Of a DNA stretch of 64,000 nucleotides, positions 41,760 through 53,815 are shown piece by piece. The notes beneath the pieces are model-generated. The model did not search any database. It saw only the letters and a program-made list of their open reading frames with translations, and was not told where the DNA came from. The first letter of the stretch is position 1. Every line of letters starts with the position of its first letter. The translations under genes were made by a program, and so were the position numbers. The stretch covers positions 248,001 to 312,000 of the forward strand of contig NZ_JAJFZM010000002.1 in assembly GCF_020733705.1 (NCBI RefSeq), in the 5' to 3' direction. This DNA is from Nocardia australiensis (GTDB lineage: Bacteria > Actinomycetota > Actinomycetes > Mycobacteriales > Mycobacteriaceae).

Positions 41760-42629
41760 TCAGGTGCCGCTCGACACGGTGCCCGGCTCCGGCGAAGCCG
41801 ACGACACGCCGAGTTTTTCGAGCAACAAACGCGTGAAAGCGGTTGGCTCATCGGTGAATCCGCTGTGCCCGCCGGGGAATACGGTCAGGGGGACTTCGAG
41901 TTCTTCGGCGAGTTTCGCGGCCGGACGGTGCGGCAGCTGCCCGCGGGTCAGCTCGCCCGCGCCCAAGACCAGCCGGTCGCGGACCTTCGCGAGCGCGGCC
42001 CGATCGGGCAGGTAAGCGGTAACGATCTCGAGCTCGTGTTCGAACATCAACGGCCCGTTGGCCATCAACCGCTCGAGCATGGCGGCGGTGCGGGGTGGCA
42101 GCGAATCGGGGTCGGGGAGATCCTTGATGGTGCCGCCGATACCCGCTACGAAACGGGCTCCTGCCGCGGCGTATCCCTGTGTGTGGAACAGCTCCCGCAC
42201 CTCGGCGACGAACGCTCGATGCTCGGCTGCGTCGGGAAGCACACCGAACATCGGCGGCTCGTGCGCCACCACCAGTCGCAGCCGCTCGGGATGGCGGGCG
42301 AGCAACTCGAGTGCGACGACCGCACCGCCGCTGCCGCTGAAAACATAGGCGTCTTCGCCTGGGGGAGTGAGATGTTCGAGAATTTGGTGCGCGTCCAGCG
42401 CCATCGCCTCGATCAGGTTGCCGCTACGGTCCTCGCTGTCCAATGTGCTGCGGGAGTAGCCGCGCGGGTCGACGGCGACGACGGTGAAATGCTCGGCCAA
42501 GGTATCGGCAATCGAATCGAATACGGCCGCGTCGCCACCGCTGCCCGGCAACAGCAACAACACCGGGCCGCTGCCGCGAGTCTCGTAATAGATGATCGCG
42601 CCGGCGACTTTCAGGGTGTCGCTTCTCAT
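41760..42629 (-). CDS. Alpha/beta hydrolase
   Basis: 289 residues. Oxyanion loop LLLLPGSGGDAAVF, strand 6 VDPRGYSRS, nucleophile elbow VFSGSGGAVVAL (Ser in SxSxG form instead of GxSxG), catalytic His in VFPGGHSGFTDEP. ATG 42629 has GGAG five bases upstream, so the longer frame is rejected. Related to the haloperoxidase-like or lipase-like hydrolases; substrate unknown. Confidence 0.85.
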   Translation of the reverse strand: MRSDTLKVAGAIIYYETRGSGPVLLLLPGSGGDAAVFDSIADTLAEHFTVVAVDPRGYSRSTLDSEDRSGNLIEAMALDAHQILEHLTPPGEDAYVFSGSGGAVVALELLARHPERLRLVVAHEPPMFGVLPDAAEHRAFVAEVRELFHTQGYAAAGARFVAGIGGTIKDLPDPDSLPPRTAAMLERLMANGPLMFEHELEIVTAYLPDRAALAKVRDRLVLGAGELTRGQLPHRPAAKLAEELEVPLTVFPGGHSGFTDEPTAFTRLLLEKLGVSSASPEPGTVSSGT

Positions 42630-42811
42630 TTCTCTCCTTCTCGCTCCGCGGTCGCCGTTCGAGACGTGCGTTGCGTCGGTAACGCCGGTCTCGGGGAAGG
42701 CACCGTCGAGTGGCATTGGTGTCCCAGGTTAGGACCTGGCGCGCCAAGGAACAAAGGAGATACTGCCCGGGGATCGCGCCGCATAGTGCGCACCTTCTTG
42801 TATTCGCCGAG

Positions 42812-42958
42812 ATGCGCGGTCACGAGCTCATCGCGCCGGGCGCCGATTGCAAGCCATCCACACCACTGCGCGGCAGGAAGACGGGACTCGCATTGCTGAT
42901 CCTCGGCGCGATCGTATTCATACCCTGGGCGCTGTACTGGCGTCTGCTTCCGCCATGA
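42812..42958 (+). CDS. Possible 48-residue single-pass membrane peptide
   Basis: ATG 42812 opens a short frame ending in a clean membrane helix (GLALLILGAIVFIPWALYW) and a polar tail. No strong ribosome site and no family recognised; the region 42630-43100 is otherwise empty. Confidence 0.3.
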   Translation: MRGHELIAPGADCKPSTPLRGRKTGLALLILGAIVFIPWALYWRLLPP

Positions 42959-43106
42959 ACCGCAAGCCCCGCGCAGGCTTGTCGCGGCAGCGTGCATGGG
43001 TGCGCGGACCGAGGTCAACGCTCGAGCACGCACCTGTATTGGCGCGATCTCCTGCGGGTTTTGAGAACGGCAAGACCGGTCGACGCGGCGCGCCACGAAA
43101 AGAGAA

Positions 43107-43138
43107 GTACCGCCGCACAATTCGCTGTGCGGCGGTAC
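43107..43138 (-). terminator. Rho-independent terminator of the nuo operon
   Basis: GTACCGCCGCACA pairs perfectly (13 bp) with TGTGCGGCGGTAC around a 6-base loop. Read on the minus strand it begins 15 bases after the nuoN stop and is followed by TTCTCTTTT. A textbook intrinsic terminator. Confidence 0.85.
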
Positions 43139-43152
43139 CGGTCGTGGCAGGG

Positions 43153-44778
43153 TCAGTGGGCGAAAGTTGTTGCGCGATCAGCGATATCGAGGATGGATTG
43201 CGGGATGATGCCGAGCAGGATGGTGGCTCCCGCGGTGAAGGTGACGACGATGGTTGTCAGGAAGGGGGTGACGACGACGGGGGCGTCGGTGGGAGGGTCG
43301 GTGAAGAACATCAGGACGATGACTCGAATGTAGAAGAACGCGGCGATGGCGCTGGCGATGACACCGACGATCACCAGCGCAGCCGCACCGCCCGACGCCG
43401 CGGCCTGGAACACCGCGAACTTGCTGACGAACCCGCTGGTGAGCGGCAGGCCGGCGAACGAGAGCAGGAACAGCGCGAAAACCGTTGCCAGCCAGGGGGA
43501 GCGGCGTCCCAGCCCCGCCCACTGCGTCATTGAGGTCGCTTCGTCGCCCGAGCTTTCGCGGACCAGGCTGACTACGCCGAACGCGCCGATAGTGCCGATA
43601 CCGTACGCGAGCAGGTAGAACAGGACCGCGGACACGCCCGCGTCGTTCGCGGCGACCAGGGCGGTGAGGATGAATCCGGCATGAGCCACCGAGGAATACG
43701 CGAGCATCCGCTTGACGTCGGTCTGGGTGATGGCCATGACCGCGCCGATCACCATCGTGGCAATGGAAATGGCGGCGAGCACCGGACGCCAGTCATCGCG
43801 CAGGCCGGGGACCGCGACCTGCAGCAGCCGCAGCAGCGCGCCGACCGCGGCGATTTTCGTAGCGGCGGCCATGAATCCGGTGATCGGCGTCGGCGCGCCC
43901 TGGTACACATCGGGCACCCAGGACTGGAAGGGCACCGCACCGATCTTGAACAGCAGACCGACCGCGAGCAGTCCGATGCCGAGCAACGCGAGGGTGGTGT
44001 TCTGTGGGTGCTGCGCTATCGAATCGGCGATTCCATCGAGTCGAACGGTGCCGGCCTGGCCGTAGAGCAGCGCCACACCGTAGAGGAAGAACGTCGACGA
44101 GAACGCCCCGAGCAGGAAGTATTTCAGCCCCGCTTCCTGCGAGAGCAGGCGCTTGCGCCGGGCCAGGCCACAGAGCAGATACAACGGCAGCGATAACACT
44201 TCGAGCGCTACGAACATGGTCAGCAGATCGTTGGAGGCCGGGAACAACAGCAGGCCACCGACCGCGAGCAGTGTGAGCGGGAAGACCTCCGTGGTCGCGA
44301 CGCCTGCCCGGATGGCCGCCGTTTCACCGGCGCTACCCGGAACCGAGGACGCCTGCGGGGTGAACGCGTCCACACCGTGCCCGGCGGCAACTGCGGCCAT
44401 ACTCCAGGTTCCGGGACCGGAGCGCACCCGCGCTCGCGGCTCGACGCCGCGCTCGGCAATGAACAGCAGCGCGAGGATAGCGACCACAATGATCGTGCCC
44501 TGCAGGAACAACGTGACCCCGTCGATCGACACCGCGCCGACCACGGCTGTGGTGTTGGTTCCCGAGAGCCGGATGACGGCGACCAATGCCGCCACGAGCC
44601 CGGCGAGGCCGAGAACGATGTGGGTCGCGTACCGGTGGCGGCGCGGCAGGAACGCCTCGGCCAGCACCCCGGTCACCGCGACGCCGAACACGATCAGCAT
44701 CGGCGCGAGCTTGCTGTATTCGATGCTTGGCGCGGGAACAGTCGCCGCGAGCACGGTTCCGTATTCGTAGGAAGTCAC
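43153..44778 (-). CDS. nuoN: NADH-quinone oxidoreductase subunit N
   Basis: 541 residues, 13-14 membrane helices, antiporter-like proton-pumping subunit at the start of the membrane arm of complex I. Key segments include VLSLPLYLLCGLARRKRLLS, EAGLKYFLLGAFSSTFFLYG (lysine of the proton path) and FKIGAVPFQSWVPDVYQG. GTG start at 44778. Last gene of the operon, followed by the terminator. About 59 bases separate it from nuoM, the largest gap among nuoB-N. Confidence 0.95.
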   Translation of the reverse strand: MTSYEYGTVLAATVPAPSIEYSKLAPMLIVFGVAVTGVLAEAFLPRRHRYATHIVLGLAGLVAALVAVIRLSGTNTTAVVGAVSIDGVTLFLQGTIIVVAILALLFIAERGVEPRARVRSGPGTWSMAAVAAGHGVDAFTPQASSVPGSAGETAAIRAGVATTEVFPLTLLAVGGLLLFPASNDLLTMFVALEVLSLPLYLLCGLARRKRLLSQEAGLKYFLLGAFSSTFFLYGVALLYGQAGTVRLDGIADSIAQHPQNTTLALLGIGLLAVGLLFKIGAVPFQSWVPDVYQGAPTPITGFMAAATKIAAVGALLRLLQVAVPGLRDDWRPVLAAISIATMVIGAVMAITQTDVKRMLAYSSVAHAGFILTALVAANDAGVSAVLFYLLAYGIGTIGAFGVVSLVRESSGDEATSMTQWAGLGRRSPWLATVFALFLLSFAGLPLTSGFVSKFAVFQAAASGGAAALVIVGVIASAIAAFFYIRVIVLMFFTDPPTDAPVVVTPFLTTIVVTFTAGATILLGIIPQSILDIADRATTFAH

Positions 44779-44837
44779 TTATGCCGTCCTTGATACGTAG
44801 CACTGGGTGGCGGCCTGCCGGGAGGTTTCGCGAGCGC

Positions 44838-46457
44838 TCATTTATGCGCACCTCCGGCGGGGGCGCCCGCCTCCGGAAGGGGCGGCACCGATGGTGCGGG
44901 ATCATGTTTGCCGATGGTGGTGAGCGTCTGGCCGACAGCGGGATTGATGAAGTCCAGCACCGGTTTCGGGTAGATCCCGAGAAATAGCAGCGCGGCGATC
45001 AGCGGCACCACCACGGCGAGCTCGCGGGGCACGAGGTCGTGGAGTCGCTCGTTACCGTCCTTCACCGGCCCGGTCATCATGCGCTGGTAGAGCCACAGCA
45101 CATACAGTGCCGCGAGCACCAGCGCGCCCGTGGCGATGACCGCAGCCACCTGGTAGCGGGTGAATGTGCCCGCCAGGACCAGGAATTCGCTGACGAACGG
45201 CGCGAGCCCCGGCAGTGACAGGGTAGCCAGACCGGCGATGAAGAAAGTGCCCGCGAGCACGGGCGCCACTTTCTGCACCCCACCGAACTCGGCGATGACT
45301 CTGGTGCCACGGCGTGACACGAGGAAACCGGCGATCAGGAACAGCGCGGCCGTGGAGATGCCGTGGTTGACCATGTAGAGCGTGGCCCCGGTTTGTCCCT
45401 GGCTGGTCATCGCGAAGATGCCGAGGATGATGAACCCGAAGTGCGAGATCGAGGTGTAGGCGATCAGTCGCATCACATCGGTCTGGCCGATCGCGAGTAC
45501 CGCACCGTAGATGATTCCGATCACCGCGAGTGTGATCACCAGTGGCGCATAGGTTCCCGACGCGTCGGGGAACAGCATCAGACAGTAGCGCAGCATGCCG
45601 AAGGTGCCGACCTTGTCGACCACCGCCATCATCAGCACCGCGCTCGACGGGGTCGCCGCCACCGCCGCATCCGGCAGCCAGGTATGCAGTGGCCACAGCG
45701 GTGCCTTGACGGCGAAGGCGAACATGAACCCGAGGAACAGCGCGTTCAATACGGCCGGGCCCGCGCCGAGCGCACCGGTATTGGCGGCGGTGACCACGGT
45801 GCGGAAGTCGAAGGTGCCTGACGATCCCGAGCCGAGCCCCTCGCGCACAGTGAGCACATACAGCCCGATCACCGCGGCCAGCATGATCAGCCCGCCGAAC
45901 AGGTTGTACAGCAGGAACTTCACCGCCGCGCGGGAGCGTTGCTGACGCAACTGCACATCCGCCGTGCGCGGGCCGAAGCCACCGATGAGGAAGTACATCG
46001 GGATGAGCATTGCCTCGAAGAACACGTAGAACAGCAGAATGTCCAGCGAGACAAAGGAAATCAGTACCATCGCCTCGACCATGAGGGTCAGCGCGACGTA
46101 GGTGTGGGCGACGCGACGGCCGCTGCCGACCTCGCGTTCGTCGTTCCAGCCCGCCAGCAGCAGCAGCGGTATCAATGCCGCGGTGAGCAGTACGAGCACC
46201 AGCGCGATGCCGTCCAAGCCGAGGGTATAGCCGGCCCCGAAAGCCGGTATCCACTCGTGGTTTTCGACGAACTGGTACTGCGCCCCGCCGGGTTCGAAGC
46301 GCACGGCCAGGACGATGCCGATCACGAGCACCGCGATCGAGATGCCGAACGCCAGGCAGCGCGCCATCGTGCGCTGCGCGGCGGGCAGCAGCAGCACCGC
46401 CAACCCGCCGACCGCGGGCAATACCCACAACAGGGTCAACCAGGGAAAGTCGGTCAC
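44838..46457 (-). CDS. nuoM: NADH-quinone oxidoreductase subunit M
   Basis: 539 residues, about 14 membrane helices, the middle antiporter-like subunit. Typical signatures are [37 protein letters not shown] (conserved TM lysine and histidine) and a helix-8 [21 protein letters not shown] 46457 overlaps the stop of nuoL by four bases. C-terminus is polar ([15 protein letters not shown]). Confidence 0.95.
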   Translation of the reverse strand: MTDFPWLTLLWVLPAVGGLAVLLLPAAQRTMARCLAFGISIAVLVIGIVLAVRFEPGGAQYQFVENHEWIPAFGAGYTLGLDGIALVLVLLTAALIPLLLLAGWNDEREVGSGRRVAHTYVALTLMVEAMVLISFVSLDILLFYVFFEAMLIPMYFLIGGFGPRTADVQLRQQRSRAAVKFLLYNLFGGLIMLAAVIGLYVLTVREGLGSGSSGTFDFRTVVTAANTGALGAGPAVLNALFLGFMFAFAVKAPLWPLHTWLPDAAVAATPSSAVLMMAVVDKVGTFGMLRYCLMLFPDASGTYAPLVITLAVIGIIYGAVLAIGQTDVMRLIAYTSISHFGFIILGIFAMTSQGQTGATLYMVNHGISTAALFLIAGFLVSRRGTRVIAEFGGVQKVAPVLAGTFFIAGLATLSLPGLAPFVSEFLVLAGTFTRYQVAAVIATGALVLAALYVLWLYQRMMTGPVKDGNERLHDLVPRELAVVVPLIAALLFLGIYPKPVLDFINPAVGQTLTTIGKHDPAPSVPPLPEAGAPAGGAHK

Positions 46458-48340
46458 CAGATCCTCACCGCCAGCAGGGCTGCGGCCACCAGGGCCGCGC
46501 CGGTGAACATGGACAGGGCATAGGACCGGACGAAACCGGACTGGACCCTTCGGATTCGGGCGGACAGGCCGCCGATCAGCGCGGCGGTGCCGTTGACGAT
46601 GCCGTCGATGCCGCGGGTGTCGAGGAAGACCAGTGCCCGGGTCAGGTGTCGGCCGGGCCGCATGAATACGCCCTCGTTGAACGCGTCACCGTAGAGATCC
46701 TTGCGGGCCGCGACGGTGAACGCCGACACCGATTCCGGTGCGGTCTCGGGGATTTCACGCTGGGCGTATTGGTAGTAGGCGAAACCGACGCCCACAGCCA
46801 CCACGATCAAGGCGAGCGCGGTGACGACGGCCGCGGGGACGCTCTCCGCACCGTGATGCGCCCCGACAACGGGTTCGAGCCAGTTCTGCAATGACGATCC
46901 GAGGACGAACAGTCCACCGGCTGCGATGGAACCGATGGCGAGCACGATCATCGGTCCGGTCATGACGGCCGGGGATTCGTGTGGATGGGTGTCGGGCTTC
47001 CACCGGCGCTGACCGAAGAAGGTCATCAGCATTACCCGCGTCATATAGAAGGCGGTGAGTCCCGCACCGATCAGCGTCACCGAGCCGAGCACGAATCCAT
47101 TGAGGCCGCCCTGGTTGAACGCCGCCTCGATAATGCGGTCTTTGGAGAAGAACCCGGCGAATGGCGGTACGCCGATAATGGCGAGGTAACCGAGCCCGAA
47201 GGTGACGTAGGTGACCGGAAGCAGCTTCCGCAGTCCGCCGTAGCGGCGCATATCGGTCTCGTCGTTCATGGCGTGCATGACCGACCCGGCGCCGAGGAAC
47301 AGCCCCGCCTTGAAGAACCCGTGTGTGAGTAGATGCATGATGGCAACGGCGTACCCGGCCGGGCCTAGCCCGGCGGCAAGAACCATGTATCCGATCTGGC
47401 TCATGGTCGAGGCCGCGAGTGCCTTCTTGATGTCGTCTTTGGCGCAGCCGATTATCGCGCCGAACAACAGGGTCACCGCGCCGACCAGGATCACGCCGAG
47501 CCGGGCGCCGGGCGCCAAGTCGAAGATCGGGCCGGAGCGTGCGATCAAGTACACACCCGCCGTGACCATGGTCGCGGCATGGATGAGTGCCGACACCGGG
47601 GTCGGGCCCTCCATCGCGTCCCCGAGCCAGGATTGCAGGGGAACCTGCGCCGACTTGCCGCAGGCGGCCAGCAACAGCAGCAGGCCGATCGCGGTGAGTT
47701 TGCCCTCGCCCGCATTCGGCGCGGCACCGAACACATCGGCGAAGTTGATCGAACCGAACGTCGCGAACATGGTGAACATAGCGATCGCCAGCCCCATGTC
47801 ACCAACCCGGTTGACGACGAACGCCTTCTTGGCAGCCGCTGCGGCCGAGGGCTTTTCGTGCCAGAAACCGATCAGCAGGTAGGACGCCAGGCCGACGCCT
47901 TCCCAACCGAGGTAGAGCACCAGATAGTTGTTCGCCAGGACCAGCAGCAGCATTGCCGCGAGGAACAGGTTGAGGTAGGCGAAGAACCGCCGCCGTGCCG
48001 GATCACGGCTCATGTAGCCCACGGAGTAGATGTGGATGAGCGATCCGACTCCGGTGATCAGCAGCGCGAAGCAGATCGACAGCTGATCGAGTTGGAGTCC
48101 GAAGTCGACCTGTAGGCCGGTGACCGGCACCCAGCTGAACAGGTTGTCGTGGATCGCCCGGTCGGCGTTGTCACGGCCGAGCATGTCGGAGAAGGCGATA
48201 GCGGCCACGACGAACGAGGCGATCGCCGTACTGCAGCCCAGCCAATGACCCCACTTGTCGCTGTAGCGTCCGGCCAGCAACAGGATGACGGCGCCTGCCA
48301 GTGGCAGCGCCGGCAGCAGCCAGAGAGTTGCCCCGTCCAC
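46454..48340 (-). CDS. nuoL: NADH-quinone oxidoreductase subunit L
   Basis: 628 residues, the distal antiporter-like subunit with about 16 membrane helices and the long lateral helix at the C-terminus. Conserved segments include [39 protein letters not shown] and [19 protein letters not shown] 48340 begins one base after the nuoK stop. Drives proton translocation at the end of the membrane arm. Confidence 0.95.
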   Translation of the reverse strand: MDGATLWLLPALPLAGAVILLLAGRYSDKWGHWLGCSTAIASFVVAAIAFSDMLGRDNADRAIHDNLFSWVPVTGLQVDFGLQLDQLSICFALLITGVGSLIHIYSVGYMSRDPARRRFFAYLNLFLAAMLLLVLANNYLVLYLGWEGVGLASYLLIGFWHEKPSAAAAAKKAFVVNRVGDMGLAIAMFTMFATFGSINFADVFGAAPNAGEGKLTAIGLLLLLAACGKSAQVPLQSWLGDAMEGPTPVSALIHAATMVTAGVYLIARSGPIFDLAPGARLGVILVGAVTLLFGAIIGCAKDDIKKALAASTMSQIGYMVLAAGLGPAGYAVAIMHLLTHGFFKAGLFLGAGSVMHAMNDETDMRRYGGLRKLLPVTYVTFGLGYLAIIGVPPFAGFFSKDRIIEAAFNQGGLNGFVLGSVTLIGAGLTAFYMTRVMLMTFFGQRRWKPDTHPHESPAVMTGPMIVLAIGSIAAGGLFVLGSSLQNWLEPVVGAHHGAESVPAAVVTALALIVVAVGVGFAYYQYAQREIPETAPESVSAFTVAARKDLYGDAFNEGVFMRPGRHLTRALVFLDTRGIDGIVNGTAALIGGLSARIRRVQSGFVRSYALSMFTGAALVAAALLAVRIW

Positions 48341-48341
48341 G

Positions 48342-48637
<296 letters not shown>

Positions 48638-48641
<4 letters not shown>

Positions 48642-49456
48642 CGGATGCCTTCCTCGTCAGCTCTGTGGGAATCGTCGGAGACCGAGATGTCGGCTTCCTC
48701 GGTCAGCGCCTGGGTGCGGCGATGGCGCAGGATCGTGCTGACCGACAACTCCTCGAAGGAGCCGTCAGGCAGCCTCGCCGGAATGTCGACCGCGTTGTGC
48801 CTGGCGTATACGCCGGGAGTCGGCAGCGGGGTGGCGCGTTTACCTGCCGGGTCGCGGAATCGCCTGCGTGACATTTCACGCTGATCGACCTTGGGCGCGA
48901 ACCGTTCCCGATGCGCGAGCACCATCGCGCCGATGGTAGCGGTGATCAGCAGCGCGCCGGTGAGTTCGAAGGCCCACACATACCGGACGAAGATCAACTC
49001 GGCGAGCCCACCGATGACGTCCCGGCCCGCGAATCCGCTCGCTGGGTAGGTGACCCCGGAATTATGGATGCCGTTGGCGATGCCGCTGATCAGTAGCAGG
49101 CCGAAACCGAGGCCGATCGCGATGCCCGCGAGTCGCTGGCCGCGGATGGTTTCGCGCAATGATTCGGCCGAGTCGACGCCGACGAGCATGAGCACGAACA
49201 GGAACAGCATCATGACCGCGCCGGTGTAGACGACGATCTGCACCACGCCGAGGAATAGGGCGTCCTGCGCCATGTACATGCATGCGAGCGAGATCATGGT
49301 GGTTGCGAGGCAGATCGCGGAATACACTGCCTTGGGCGCGAATACCATGCCGAGCGCGCCGATCACGGCCACCGGAGCGAGTATCCAGAAACTCACCGCC
49401 TCACCTGTGGAAGCCCGGGTGAGTGGTTCGGCGGCGAGGATCATCTCTGTCGTCAT
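48638..49456 (-). CDS. nuoJ: NADH-quinone oxidoreductase subunit J
   Basis: 272 residues. Five membrane helices in the first 175 residues, with the pi-bulge helix region ([20 protein letters not shown]) typical of NuoJ, then a soluble C-terminal tail of nearly 100 residues ([17 protein letters not shown]) as in mycobacterial NuoJ. ATG 49456 overlaps the nuoHI stop. Confidence 0.94.
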
Positions 49457-51285
49457 CGCGCGCCACCTTCCGCGCCCGTAGCGGCGGGCTGCCTCGGCGT
49501 GGTGGAATCCGTTCCGGCACCGCCGGGCACGTTGCCACGGTAGTAGTCGCCCTCGTCGGCACCGGGGTACATGGCGTGCGGTGGTGCGCTCATACCGGGT
49601 GCGAGCGGGGCGAGCAGCCGGTCCTTTTCGTAGATCAGGTCGGCGCGGTTGTCGTCGGTGAGCTCGTATTCGTTGGTCATCGTCAGCGCCCGGGTCGGGC
49701 AGGCTTCGATGCACAGCCCACAGCCGATGCAGCGCAGATAGTTGATCTGGTAGACCCGGCCGTAGCGTTCGCCGGGCGAGAAGCGTTCGCCTTCGGTGTT
49801 GTCCGCGCCTTCCACGAAGATCGCGTCGGCCGGGCACGCCCACGCGCACAGCTCGCAGCCGATGCACTTTTCGAGGCCATCCGGATGCCGGTTGAGCTGG
49901 TGGCGGCCGTGGTAGCGCGGCGCGGTTGGGACCTTCTCCTCGGGGTAGGACTCGGTATTGGGCTTCTTGAACATGGTCGCGAAGGTGACCGCGAAACCGG
50001 AAAGTGGTTCCAGTAGACCGGTTTTGGCCGGCTCATGTTGCTGGGAGCGATCCGGCAGAGGTGGTGTCGGGAAGCCGAGGAATACCGTGCTCTCGCTACC
50101 GGCGGTATCACCGGGTGGTGCTGCGGGGGAGTCTTCGACGTGGGCCGGTCTGCCTTCCGCACGTCCGGCGCGCAGGAACAGCGACACGATGAGTCCGGAG
50201 ACGATCAACCCGCCGATAACCAGCAGCGGCGTCTGCGCGCGGTAGCCCTCGTTCTGCAGGATTCGGGCCGCGCCGACCAGCATCACCCATGCCAGCGATG
50301 TCGGAATCAGCAGCTTCCAGCCGAGATTCATGAACTGGTCGTAACGCAGGCGCGGCAGCGTGCCGCGCAACCAGATGAAGCAGAACAGGAACGTCCACAC
50401 CTTGAGCGTGAACCACAGCACCGGCCACCAGTCGGAGTTGGCGCCGTCCCACATATTCAGTGGCCACGGCGCGTGCCAGCCGCCAAGGAACAGGGTAGTG
50501 GCCAGCGCGGAAACCGTTGCCATGTTGATGTATTCGGCCAGCATGAACATGGCGAACTTGAGCGAGGAGTATTCGGTGTGGAAGCCGCCGACGAGTTCGC
50601 CCTCGGCCTCGGGCAGGTCGAACGGGGCGCGGTTGGTTTCGCCGACCATCGACACGCAGTAGATGAGGAACGATGGCAGCAGCAGGAACACGTACCAGGT
50701 GCCCTCCTGCGCCCTGACGATGCCCGAGGTGGCCATGGTGCCGCCGAGCAGGAACACCGTGGCGAAGCACAGTGCCATCGCGATTTCGTAGGAGATCACC
50801 TGCGCGGTCGAACGCAGTCCACCCAGCAGCGGGTAGGTGGAGCCCGACGACCAGCCGGCCAGCACGATGCCGTATACGCCGATCGAGGTGATCGCGAGAA
50901 TGTAGAGCACGGCCACCGGCATGTCGGTGAGTTGTAATGCGGTGCTATACCCGAAGACCGATACCTCCGGCCCGAATGGGATGACGGCGAACGCCATTAC
51001 GGCGGGAATCACCGAAATGATCGGCGCCATGATGAAAATCGGCTTGTCGACGATCGCCGGAATGATGTCTTCCTTGAGCGCCATCTTGACGCCGTCGGCG
51101 ACTGCCTGCAGGGTGCCCCTCGGCCCGACTCGGTTCGGCCCGATACGCATCTGCATGCGCGCCACGATCCTTCGCTCCAGAAACACCGACATCAGTGCCG
51201 TGAGCAGTAGGAAAGCGAAGATGGCGAGGGATTTCGCGAAAACCAGCCACAGCGGGTCGTGGCCGAAGAGGGACAGATCACTCAT
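49453..51285 (-). CDS. nuoHI: Fused NADH-quinone oxidoreductase subunits H and I
   Basis: 610 residues in one open frame. Residues 1-375 are NuoH, the membrane anchor at the quinone site ([40 protein letters not shown]). Residues about 425-610 are NuoI, with two [4Fe-4S] motifs [12 protein letters not shown] (C474, 477, 480, 484) and [12 protein letters not shown] (C519, 522, 525, 529). A polar linker of about 50 residues joins them. No stop lies between, and the first in-frame Met in the I part is residue 438, after its amphipathic helix begins. The two subunits touch in complex I, so a fusion is structurally reasonable, but they are normally separate genes. Overlaps nuoG by 8 bases. Confidence 0.9.
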   Translation of the reverse strand: MSDLSLFGHDPLWLVFAKSLAIFAFLLLTALMSVFLERRIVARMQMRIGPNRVGPRGTLQAVADGVKMALKEDIIPAIVDKPIFIMAPIISVIPAVMAFAVIPFGPEVSVFGYSTALQLTDMPVAVLYILAITSIGVYGIVLAGWSSGSTYPLLGGLRSTAQVISYEIAMALCFATVFLLGGTMATSGIVRAQEGTWYVFLLLPSFLIYCVSMVGETNRAPFDLPEAEGELVGGFHTEYSSLKFAMFMLAEYINMATVSALATTLFLGGWHAPWPLNMWDGANSDWWPVLWFTLKVWTFLFCFIWLRGTLPRLRYDQFMNLGWKLLIPTSLAWVMLVGAARILQNEGYRAQTPLLVIGGLIVSGLIVSLFLRAGRAEGRPAHVEDSPAAPPGDTAGSESTVFLGFPTPPLPDRSQQHEPAKTGLLEPLSGFAVTFATMFKKPNTESYPEEKVPTAPRYHGRHQLNRHPDGLEKCIGCELCAWACPADAIFVEGADNTEGERFSPGERYGRVYQINYLRCIGCGLCIEACPTRALTMTNEYELTDDNRADLIYEKDRLLAPLAPGMSAPPHAMYPGADEGDYYRGNVPGGAGTDSTTPRQPAATGAEGGAR

Positions 51286-53815
51286 GACGGTGTTCCTTCA
51301 TCCTCTCGTCGGCACGCCGCAGCGCCACCACGCCGCCCGGTTGGGTGGCCAGCTGTTCGAAGACCGAACTGCCCGGCGAATTGAGCGGGAGCCAGACGAC
51401 GCGATCGGGCAGATCGGTGATCATCAGCGGCAGCGTGATGGTGCCGCGTTCGGTGGCGACGGTGACCAGATCATCCTCGGCGGCACCGATTTCGGCGGCG
51501 GTCGTGGCCGAGAGCCGTACGACGGGTGGGCGTGCGATGCCCGCGAGGTTCGGTTCACCGTCCTGCATTCGGCCCTGGTCCAACAGCATTCGCCAGCCCG
51601 CGAGCACGGCGGTGCCCGGTTCGGGGCGGGCGACCGGGTGGGCGCGATATGCGGGCGGCGCGACGGACGGTCCGTTCCAGGCGCCCAGCTCGGCGAGTTC
51701 GGCGCGCGCGGAATCGGTGTCGGGCAAACCGAGGGGTATGTGCATCTCGCTGGCGATCGCCTGCAACACCCGCTGGTCCGACAGTGGTGCGGCCTCCCGG
51801 CGCACGGTGGATTCGCGTAGCGCGGCCTCGAACGGCCGGGCGCGGCCCTCCCAGGTGCGGAAGGTACCGGATTTCTCCATGGTCGAGGCGACTGGGAACA
51901 CCACGTCGGCGCGTTCGGTGATATCGCTGCGGCGAAGTTCCAGACTGACCACGAACCGGGCGGCGTCGATAGCGGCGAGCGCGGCCTTCGGGTCCGGGAG
52001 ATCGGCGAGGTCGACACCGCCGACGATGAGGGCGCCGAGGGTGGATGCCGCCTCCAGAATGGCGCCGGTATCGCGGCCGACCGTCGCGGGTAGGTCCGAT
52101 ACGTTCCAGACTTCCCGAACTTGTTGGCGGGCACTGGGGTCCGCCACGGGGCGGCCGCCGGGAAGTAGACCGGGCAGCGCGCCCGCTTCGACCGCGCCGC
52201 GTTCGCCGGCACGGCGCGGCACCCACGCGAGGGCGGCGCCGGTTTCGTCGGCGAGCCGCACGGTCGCCGAGAGCGCGCCGGGAACCCCGGCCAACCGCTC
52301 GCCGATCATGATGACCGCGCCGGGCCGACGCAGCAACTGTGCCGCTTCGGCCAGTTCCTCGGAATAGTCTCCTGCCGTGGTGATTTCGTCGGTACACAGG
52401 GTGTCGAGCAGGTATGGTTCGCCGCCCGGCGCCGTCTGCAACAGGGTGCCGGACATGCGATCGAGGCCGCGGGAGGCATATGCGGCCAGCGAGTAGACGG
52501 GCAGTCCGCGTTTGCGGGCAGCCTTGCGCAGCCGCAGGTAGACGATCGGTGATTCCTCCTCCGGCTCGAATCCGGCGAGCAGGACGACCGGCGCCTTCTC
52601 CAGGCTGTCGTAGTCGACGTTGACGCCCTGTCCGGCGATGCGGGCGGCGAGGAAGTCGGCTTCTTCGACCGAGTGAACCCGCGTGCGGAAGTCGATGTCG
52701 TTGGTGCCGAGGGCGATTCGCGCGAACTTCGCGTAGGCGTAGGCGTCTTCCTCGTCGACTCGTCCGCCGACGAGCACACCCGCGCTGCCGAATGCGGCGG
52801 CCAGCCCCTCGGCGGCGGCGGCGAGCGCCTCGGACCAGGAGGCCGGGGCGAGGTTACCGTCCCAGCCGCGCACCAGCGGGGTGGTCAGGCGATCGCGTTC
52901 GGTGGCGTATGCGAATGCCCAGCGGCCCTTGTCGCAGTTCCATTCCTCGTTGACCTCTGGATCGTCACCGGCGAGGCGGCGCAGCACCTTGCCGCGGCGG
53001 TGGTCGGTGCGCTGCGCGCAGCCCGACGCGCAGTGTTCGCAGACACTCGGGCTGGACACCAGATCGAAGGGCCGGGCACGGAACCGATAGCTGGTCCCGG
53101 TGAGTGCGCCGACCGGGCAGATCTGCACGGTGTTGCCGGAGAAGTAGGAATCCAGCGGCTCGGCCTGCGCGATGCCCACCTGCTGCAGGGCGCCTCGATC
53201 CATGAGCTCGATGAACGGGTCGCCCGCGACCTGCTGGGAAAAGCGGGTGCAGCGGGCGCACAGCACGCAGCGTTCCCGGTCCAGCAGCACCGCGGACGAC
53301 AGTGGAATCGGCTTGGGGTAGGTGCGTTTGACGCCGTCGAAGCGGGTTTCGGGCCGCCCGCTCGACATCGCCTGGTTCTGCAGCGGGCATTCACCGCCCT
53401 TGTCGCAGACCGGGCAGTCGAGGGGGTGATTGATGAGCAGCAACTCCATCACGCCCTCTTGCGCCCTGTCCGCGACCGCGGAGGTGAGCTGGGTACGCAC
53501 GACCATGCCGTCGGTGACAGCCATGGTGCAGGAGGCGACCGGCTTCCGCTGGCCCTCGACCTCGACAATGCACTGGCGGCAGGCGCCGACCGGGTCCAGC
53601 AGTGGGTGGTCGCAGAAGCGCGGGATCTGGATGCCGATCAGTTCGGCGGCCCGGATCACCAGGATGCCCGCGGGCACCTTGACGGTGGTGTCGTCGATGG
53701 TCACGGTCACCACGTCGGCAGGGACGACCGCACTGGTGTTGGTATTCACAGTGGCGGGCACAGCCGTCGCCCGACCGCCAACCCGCACCGAATCGCTACG
53801 TGATGCTGTACTCAT
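51278..53815 (-). CDS. nuoG: NADH-quinone oxidoreductase subunit G
   Basis: 845 residues from ATG 53815 (overlaps nuoF stop). The N-terminal [2Fe-2S] ferredoxin-like domain ([15 protein letters not shown]) is followed by [18 protein letters not shown], a histidine-containing cluster segment, [10 protein letters not shown] and CEHCASGC, the cluster-rich part of the peripheral arm. The molybdopterin-oxidoreductase-like body has lost its cofactor, as in all NuoG. The first 35 residues are a polar extension. Confidence 0.94.
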   Translation of the reverse strand: MSTASRSDSVRVGGRATAVPATVNTNTSAVVPADVVTVTIDDTTVKVPAGILVIRAAELIGIQIPRFCDHPLLDPVGACRQCIVEVEGQRKPVASCTMAVTDGMVVRTQLTSAVADRAQEGVMELLLINHPLDCPVCDKGGECPLQNQAMSSGRPETRFDGVKRTYPKPIPLSSAVLLDRERCVLCARCTRFSQQVAGDPFIELMDRGALQQVGIAQAEPLDSYFSGNTVQICPVGALTGTSYRFRARPFDLVSSPSVCEHCASGCAQRTDHRRGKVLRRLAGDDPEVNEEWNCDKGRWAFAYATERDRLTTPLVRGWDGNLAPASWSEALAAAAEGLAAAFGSAGVLVGGRVDEEDAYAYAKFARIALGTNDIDFRTRVHSVEEADFLAARIAGQGVNVDYDSLEKAPVVLLAGFEPEEESPIVYLRLRKAARKRGLPVYSLAAYASRGLDRMSGTLLQTAPGGEPYLLDTLCTDEITTAGDYSEELAEAAQLLRRPGAVIMIGERLAGVPGALSATVRLADETGAALAWVPRRAGERGAVEAGALPGLLPGGRPVADPSARQQVREVWNVSDLPATVGRDTGAILEAASTLGALIVGGVDLADLPDPKAALAAIDAARFVVSLELRRSDITERADVVFPVASTMEKSGTFRTWEGRARPFEAALRESTVRREAAPLSDQRVLQAIASEMHIPLGLPDTDSARAELAELGAWNGPSVAPPAYRAHPVARPEPGTAVLAGWRMLLDQGRMQDGEPNLAGIARPPVVRLSATTAAEIGAAEDDLVTVATERGTITLPLMITDLPDRVVWLPLNSPGSSVFEQLATQPGGVVALRRADERMKEHRHE

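Noticed and set aside
52673..53803. Plus-strand 376-codon frame within nuoG
   Set aside because: Antisense of nuoG with biased composition and no motif.
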